NCBI GenBank assembly: GCA_026874595.1
Contig: CM049306.1
Location: 36,536,019 to 36,600,018, forward strand
Source: Sipunculus nudus
Lineage: Eukaryota > Annelida > Sipuncula > Golfingiida > Sipunculidae
Reading direction: 5' to 3'
DNA: 64,000 bases
The notes under the pieces were generated by a model. That model was not told the origin of the DNA. It saw only the letters and a program-made list of their open reading frames with translations, and made no database searches. Made by a program: the position numbers and the translations under genes. This document shows positions 59,026 to 64,000 of this stretch, in pieces. Within the stretch, counting starts at the first letter, position 1, and each line of letters opens with the position of its first letter.

Positions 59026-62000
59026 AATTGTTTTAGCCTTTTCCATGTAAAATCTAAGTCAATGCAGATAGCCAACAAATTAGCTCAATCTGACAGAGAT
59101 TTTTTAGATGACAGATTTTTTTTTATAGAATTTAGTTATGATGGCTCCTGCTGTTTATGAGACAGTATGGTTAAACGTACAGACGACAGCCAACACCACA
59201 CCACTGCATAAGCTCACAGGTTCGCTAAAAAACTACTATATAGACATTTACGCTATAGAATTATAACATTATTAGCCTGAATGTTGGCCTATATATCAGT
59301 GGAGATGATGTACCGGTCTATACATATTGTCCGCAAGTTCATACTTCTAAACAACCAATTATTTCCTATTATCAGTCAATAGAAGTCCACCCATTTTTAC
59401 TGGTGATTGATCATGAAATAACAACCGATTTCAAAACTAGTAACAAGTTTCACAGCATCTGATTGGTTAAAACTTAAATGATTAGGATAAATTAATTTAC
59501 AGTCTGGAAATATACTTCAAAAAGGGAAGTGGACTTATATTTCTGTGAAAAAGAAAGACAAGGAATCTAATATAAACTGTATGTGTTGTATTTTCTTATC
59601 ATCGTGAGTGAAGTACTGCAATATATTTTACATGGTGAGATAATAAATCTCATGCCATTAAACGGGCCTGTAATTTGAAACAAATAAATTTTGGAGATTT
59701 AATACACTGATATACTAATGTACTGCAAAGGAAGAAAACTTTGGAAGATAACAAGGCCATTGTCAAGGCAACCATGTACATGCATCTTACATAATTAAGT
59801 ATTTTTTTGTAAATCAATGATGGTGTCTATGTGGATTTATGGAATTTACATGAATTTATTCTGTATTGATTCTGCTTTTAAATGACCCTGTACATGGCAG
59901 AATAAGTAAAATTGGCTTAAACTTTACAAAACTATGGCTAGAAACCATAAATACCTTTTGGTGAAGATCATGCACTGCATTCAATAGTTGGGGTGTCCCA
60001 GATTTGTACACTACAGGAGCTAGTAGGGGTGTAACAATGCATCGAAATATCAATACATTGAATTGCAACCCCTTGATTAAATTGTTATTGATCCATTACC
60101 TCAAATCATTTCTTTTTAATTATTTTTTATCATGAACCATCCCAAAACCCTCCGTGAGCTGTCAACTTTGAAGAAGCACACTGCAATATCAAGACTGAAT
60201 TGTGCATATGCTAAAAATTTTGTTTCATTGCTTATGGGTAAACCACTCCACTCTCATAAGACATAAACGGTGGCAAAGGATAGAGATCAAAGTGCACTGT
60301 TTCTTTACCTGCTAAAATTCACTACCATCTATTGTTGTAAATATTTGTTATCATTTAAAAGGTCTGAAATTTACTACTAAAGTAATAATTGAATAGAAAA
60401 TTGAATCAAAGGTAAAGCATTGATTAATTGAATCAATACAAAGTCCCCTAACAATTCAAAAGCTTAGGAGCTCGCAAGGAATTAGAAACGGAAAAGTTGA
60501 TATAACAGTCCCAACAAGCTATAATTCATGGGATATAATTATATATAATGATCCAGATTTTGAAAGAGTATAAAAAATTCAACAATTATACTTGGAAGGT
60601 TTTTATTCCTCATTAAAGATACAGTGATATTAAAAAATTTAACCTATGGACGACAACTTTTATTTATGTATCTTTATGATGGACAATACAATAGTATACA
60701 ATAGTATACATGTGTGTGGCTTGAGGTGATGAAATTGTATGGCTGTATTACTAACTGTGTAAAGGAAAGTTTGTGATATATGACATCATGTTTATCTTAG
60801 GTTTGTTGAACTAAAGCTGATTGTGTTATATCAAAATTAAATCAAAGTGGTTATAAAAGCAGCAGAGGTAAACATATCTGTAAATCATTTCAGTAACAGA
60901 AACCAGAAAAACATTACACATCAGGAGTCCATAAACCACATTTCTTATAACATTATACATTATTTAAAGAGGGTGCTCTCCCCTTTTAAAGACTATTTTT
61001 TCCCCATGTGATGTGTCTTATTTTTATGAGGTGGGGGTAGGGGACGGTTGGCACAATTATGGGATGTACCACGCTATTGCTATATAAGTGTAAAGCTCTG
61101 ATAATAAAAGAACTCAGCGTATGACGAAAAAACTTGCTAATACTGTCTAAATGGCGAAACTGCAAGTATAAAATGGCACTGGTCTCAAAGCTCTGTTGTC
61201 TCATAGATCGAGTTTGGCTCTTGATTGGCACGGCTGGGTCTCTGCTGCTGGGATTGGTGGAGGGAATGCAGGCTGCTTCTGCCTTTGTGGGTGTGGGTGC
61301 TGTGGCTTTCCCAAGGTCACCGTTGCGGGCTCTCAAGTTGGCGGTCTCTCAGCTCTAGAAGGCTTGGCTTGGTCATGGCATCGCAGCTTTCGACTACTCA
61401 AAACTTATAGCCTAAAGAGACAACCAGGACAGTGAACCTAGATCATATCAACCGTGTTCGTCTAATGACTTTAAAAACTAGATCTAGCTAAGAGAAGAAC
61501 TCAGCAAGAAAGACACTGCATCCAAAAATGGACCCATTTCTGCTGTTTCAAGATGAATGGTTTTGTTGTGACACAAAACTTATGATTGCTCAGTTTAATG
61601 AAAATCTTACAACAAACAAACATGGGTATGCATATACCCTGAAGACTCCTCCATACAAAGCATTATGCAGATAAACACTACATCTCATTATCTAATTTAA
61701 GTAATATGAGATAGGAAATAGGATAATGAACTACGGTATTGTCATTGTGTGTGCAAAGTGCTTCAGTGAACACAGGTGCTCAAAATAATTCTCCCTGAAA
61801 ATGTAAATACTTTAATTGCAAATGAATAATGAACACTAGGGGCTGGTACATGTACTGTTCTAACAGATCTATTGTACAATAGTCATCCTGCTGCTTTTAG
61901 AGAAATGCATGATGCTGACTTTTCAAAACTCCTAAATATAGTACACCCTTATGTTATCTATTAGGGAGTGTAATTGACAGTACTTTCTATTTCTTTTTCT

Positions 62001-64000
62001 GACCTGGATAAATTATGCTATGATTGCTATCTCGATCCAAAGCTGGTTTACATTATCTGGTGCTACACTTTTTTAACATAAAAATTACAAAATTGTTCAA
62101 ACCAATTATGGCCTAGAGTTGCCTGGGTTCATTTTGATTTGACTATTGACTGCACACATCCAATTCATTCAAGACACATTCACAAACTGGTTATCAAAAC
62201 ACATTTACAAATATACATTTGACATCAAAACCCCATGACTTTCTATATAAGGTGTTTCAATCATGTTAACAGATTACAGTCGGCTTCTGACATTTTGCAC
62301 AGCTTGCTTCCAGATGACATTCTGTTACCATGTGAGTGGCATGATCTATCATAAACCCAAAATTTGAGAGAAAATAAAACCAAGCATCATGAGTAGACCC
62401 ACTGCACTAGATACAACTACAGGCCTTAATAATAATTATTCACAGTTAATTCAGATACGGGATTGTGCTGTGAAAAAAATATAGAAAAAATACATCAGAT
62501 TCTGGTCTGAATACTGGAAAGTAAAGGAAATAATAGGAGACAACTTTTTCTAAGGAAAATATGGGAGTCACTGCAAACCATGACCATACAAAAAGTTTGA
62601 TAGACAGATCCATTTCCAGAAGCTGATTAGTAAATCCCCTAAATCACATACACCAGGCAAACTACTCTATCCCTGAGGTCACCATTCACCCACTATATAA
62701 TATGATATATTCACAATTTGTTTATATATACAATACACCTGAACAAGAATTTACACAGCATAGTGTAACTACAAGTGTAAGTGTATTGGTGGTACCACAC
62801 TTATGTACACACGGATCAGGGTTGTGTCTGCACTGATAATGATGCTTATGATTATACAGACAGTGAATAAACAAGTTCCTTGAAACATATACTGAATGTT
62901 TTTCATCTATTGGCCTACTTTTGACACAGGTCTATCATCACATTGTACATCAACAAACTGAGTTTCATTGAGAACTACCACAACTGGCAGTTTGTATAAT
63001 GAGACAAATCTGGTACCTTTTAATTATACGCATACTGGACCTGTGAATCAAAATTTTTGAAAATCCATGGCACTGTTCTTCAGATATCTTTCACACAAAC
63101 ACACACATGTGCATATGAGAGCTGATTTCACTTAATTCCTGACACTAAGAAGCATTTCATACGCTTTTGTGCTTTGTGTTTGGTTATTCCAAGTATTTAT
63201 AATACAAATATAGTGTCTGATGTGACACATCCCCAGGTGAGCATTATAAGATATTTTGTGTCTATTATGATTACATGTTAAATACACTAATTTTATAGCA
63301 TTTCTGATACTGCATGCTATGCATTATCAGGAAGTATGCAAGTCTTTGCCAGATCAGCCAAAAAGTACATCCTATGAGCCAAATAGGTAAGCCACAAGAG
63401 CTATCATGCACATGTTTACACACAGAATCAAGCAATTAGATATAACTATAACACCTTGTTTTTTTAAAGGATATGTCATCTTGGTAGCACTGCATTCTTA
63501 ATTAGGATGAAGACAGCCATATTTGATTTAAATGATGTGCAGTTGTTTAAACTTCTGGATATCAGGTTTTTTTTTGTTATGAAGACATTTTGCTCAGGGG
63601 AAAATATTGGGTCAATCCTGGCTTCAAGCCCATGTTGAATTTAAGCCCATGTCTGGTTGCTTCACTTGAAAGTAAGCTTCACTAACAAGAGTTTGGTCCC
63701 CTTTTATATGCACCCTGTAACAATATACACTGGGCTTGAAATAATCATGAAATTGTAAACTAGTCTTAAAATTAGAGTGAATCTGTAAGTCTCTGAAGTT
63801 CCACTGGTGGGCTTCAATCCATAGAACTACATTTTTGATATCTATATACCTCAACTACTAGGCTACATCCTATCCATGCTGTATTGCTGGAGAAAAAACA
63901 ACCCTTTTTGCACACAGGTGGCCCAGAACTCTGATAGTCTGAAACCCTTGGCTTTTGTAGAATTACCTGATTCACCCAGATCAGACAACCTTCCATACCT
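59026..64000. other. Mostly non-coding; GC-rich patch at 61.2 kb
   Basis: AT-rich apart from 61190-61420, which is GC-rich and free of stops in several frames on the plus strand. No splice pair or family supports a gene. The missing first p38 exon was searched for here (GSGAYG-type glycine loop before a GT) and not found. Confidence 0.35.

Noticed and set aside
61134-61435. Hydrophobic plus-strand ORF as a membrane protein
   Set aside because: Several overlapping frames are equally open and nothing favours one. Kept only as a low-interest observation.
63955-64000. Minus-strand stretch reading RYGRLSDLGES before a GT, resembling the start of a kinase glycine loop
   Set aside because: The phase (1) does not fit p38 exon 2 and the match is too short. 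It is cut by the window edge.

Overview
This is a eukaryotic, AT-rich, repeat-dense nuclear window. There are no prokaryotic operons, rRNA genes or CRISPR arrays. It holds small exons with GT-AG splice sites, long introns, (TA)n and poly-G tracts, minisatellites, tRNA-derived SINEs and many short non-autonomous transposons with (GTCC)n heads, subterminal inverted repeats and satellite cores. That repeat style, plus a p38 MAP kinase with the usual metazoan exon phases, points to a lophotrochozoan, most likely a bivalve mollusc. The species cannot be named from the sequence alone.

The one gene I can assemble with confidence lies on the minus strand between 52009 and 30426. It is a p38-type MAP kinase (MAPK14/11 class) missing only its first exon. 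Ten constitutive coding exons join in phase into 321 codons plus stop: 52009-51880, 51206-51148, 50433-50292, 48651-48604, 45722-45608, 44787-44716, 43205-43126, 40973-40895, 35278-35105 and 30493-30426. They contain the catalytic lysine, a Thr gatekeeper, the HRD loop, DFG, the TGY activation lip and the acidic common-docking segment. Two features stand out. A second 48-nt exon (48553-48506) is an intact variant of the catalytic-loop exon only 50 nt away, so it is a candidate mutually exclusive exon. The intron 44715-43206 is a minor-spliceosome AT-AC intron.

Region by region: 1-4320 is a nest of short rolling-circle-like elements. 4920-5780 is a 42-bp minisatellite ending in (TA)n. 5.8-8.7 kb is sparse sequence with poly-G and TA tracts. 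8733-10190 is a Helentron-like element with a satellite core. 10.2-30.4 kb is mostly non-coding, with scattered exon-like segments of unknown product, a SINE, a 41-bp minisatellite, a hAT MITE and a TIR element near 24.4 kb. 30.4-52 kb is the p38 gene, whose long introns hold a 2.2-kb satellite-cored element (31257-33530), another element (34010-34793) and minisatellites at 37.1 and 48.7 kb. 52-64 kb is upstream of exon 2, presumably intron 1. It holds a tRNA-derived SINE, a third satellite-cored element (57667-59025) and one orphan terminal-exon-like ORF.

A theme across the repeats is shared architecture: inverted subterminal repeat, short hairpin, then CTAG followed by T. It recurs in elements whose sequences are otherwise unrelated. 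A perfect 16-bp palindrome, CAGGTGGCGCCACCTG, recurs in three of these families and next to a SINE.
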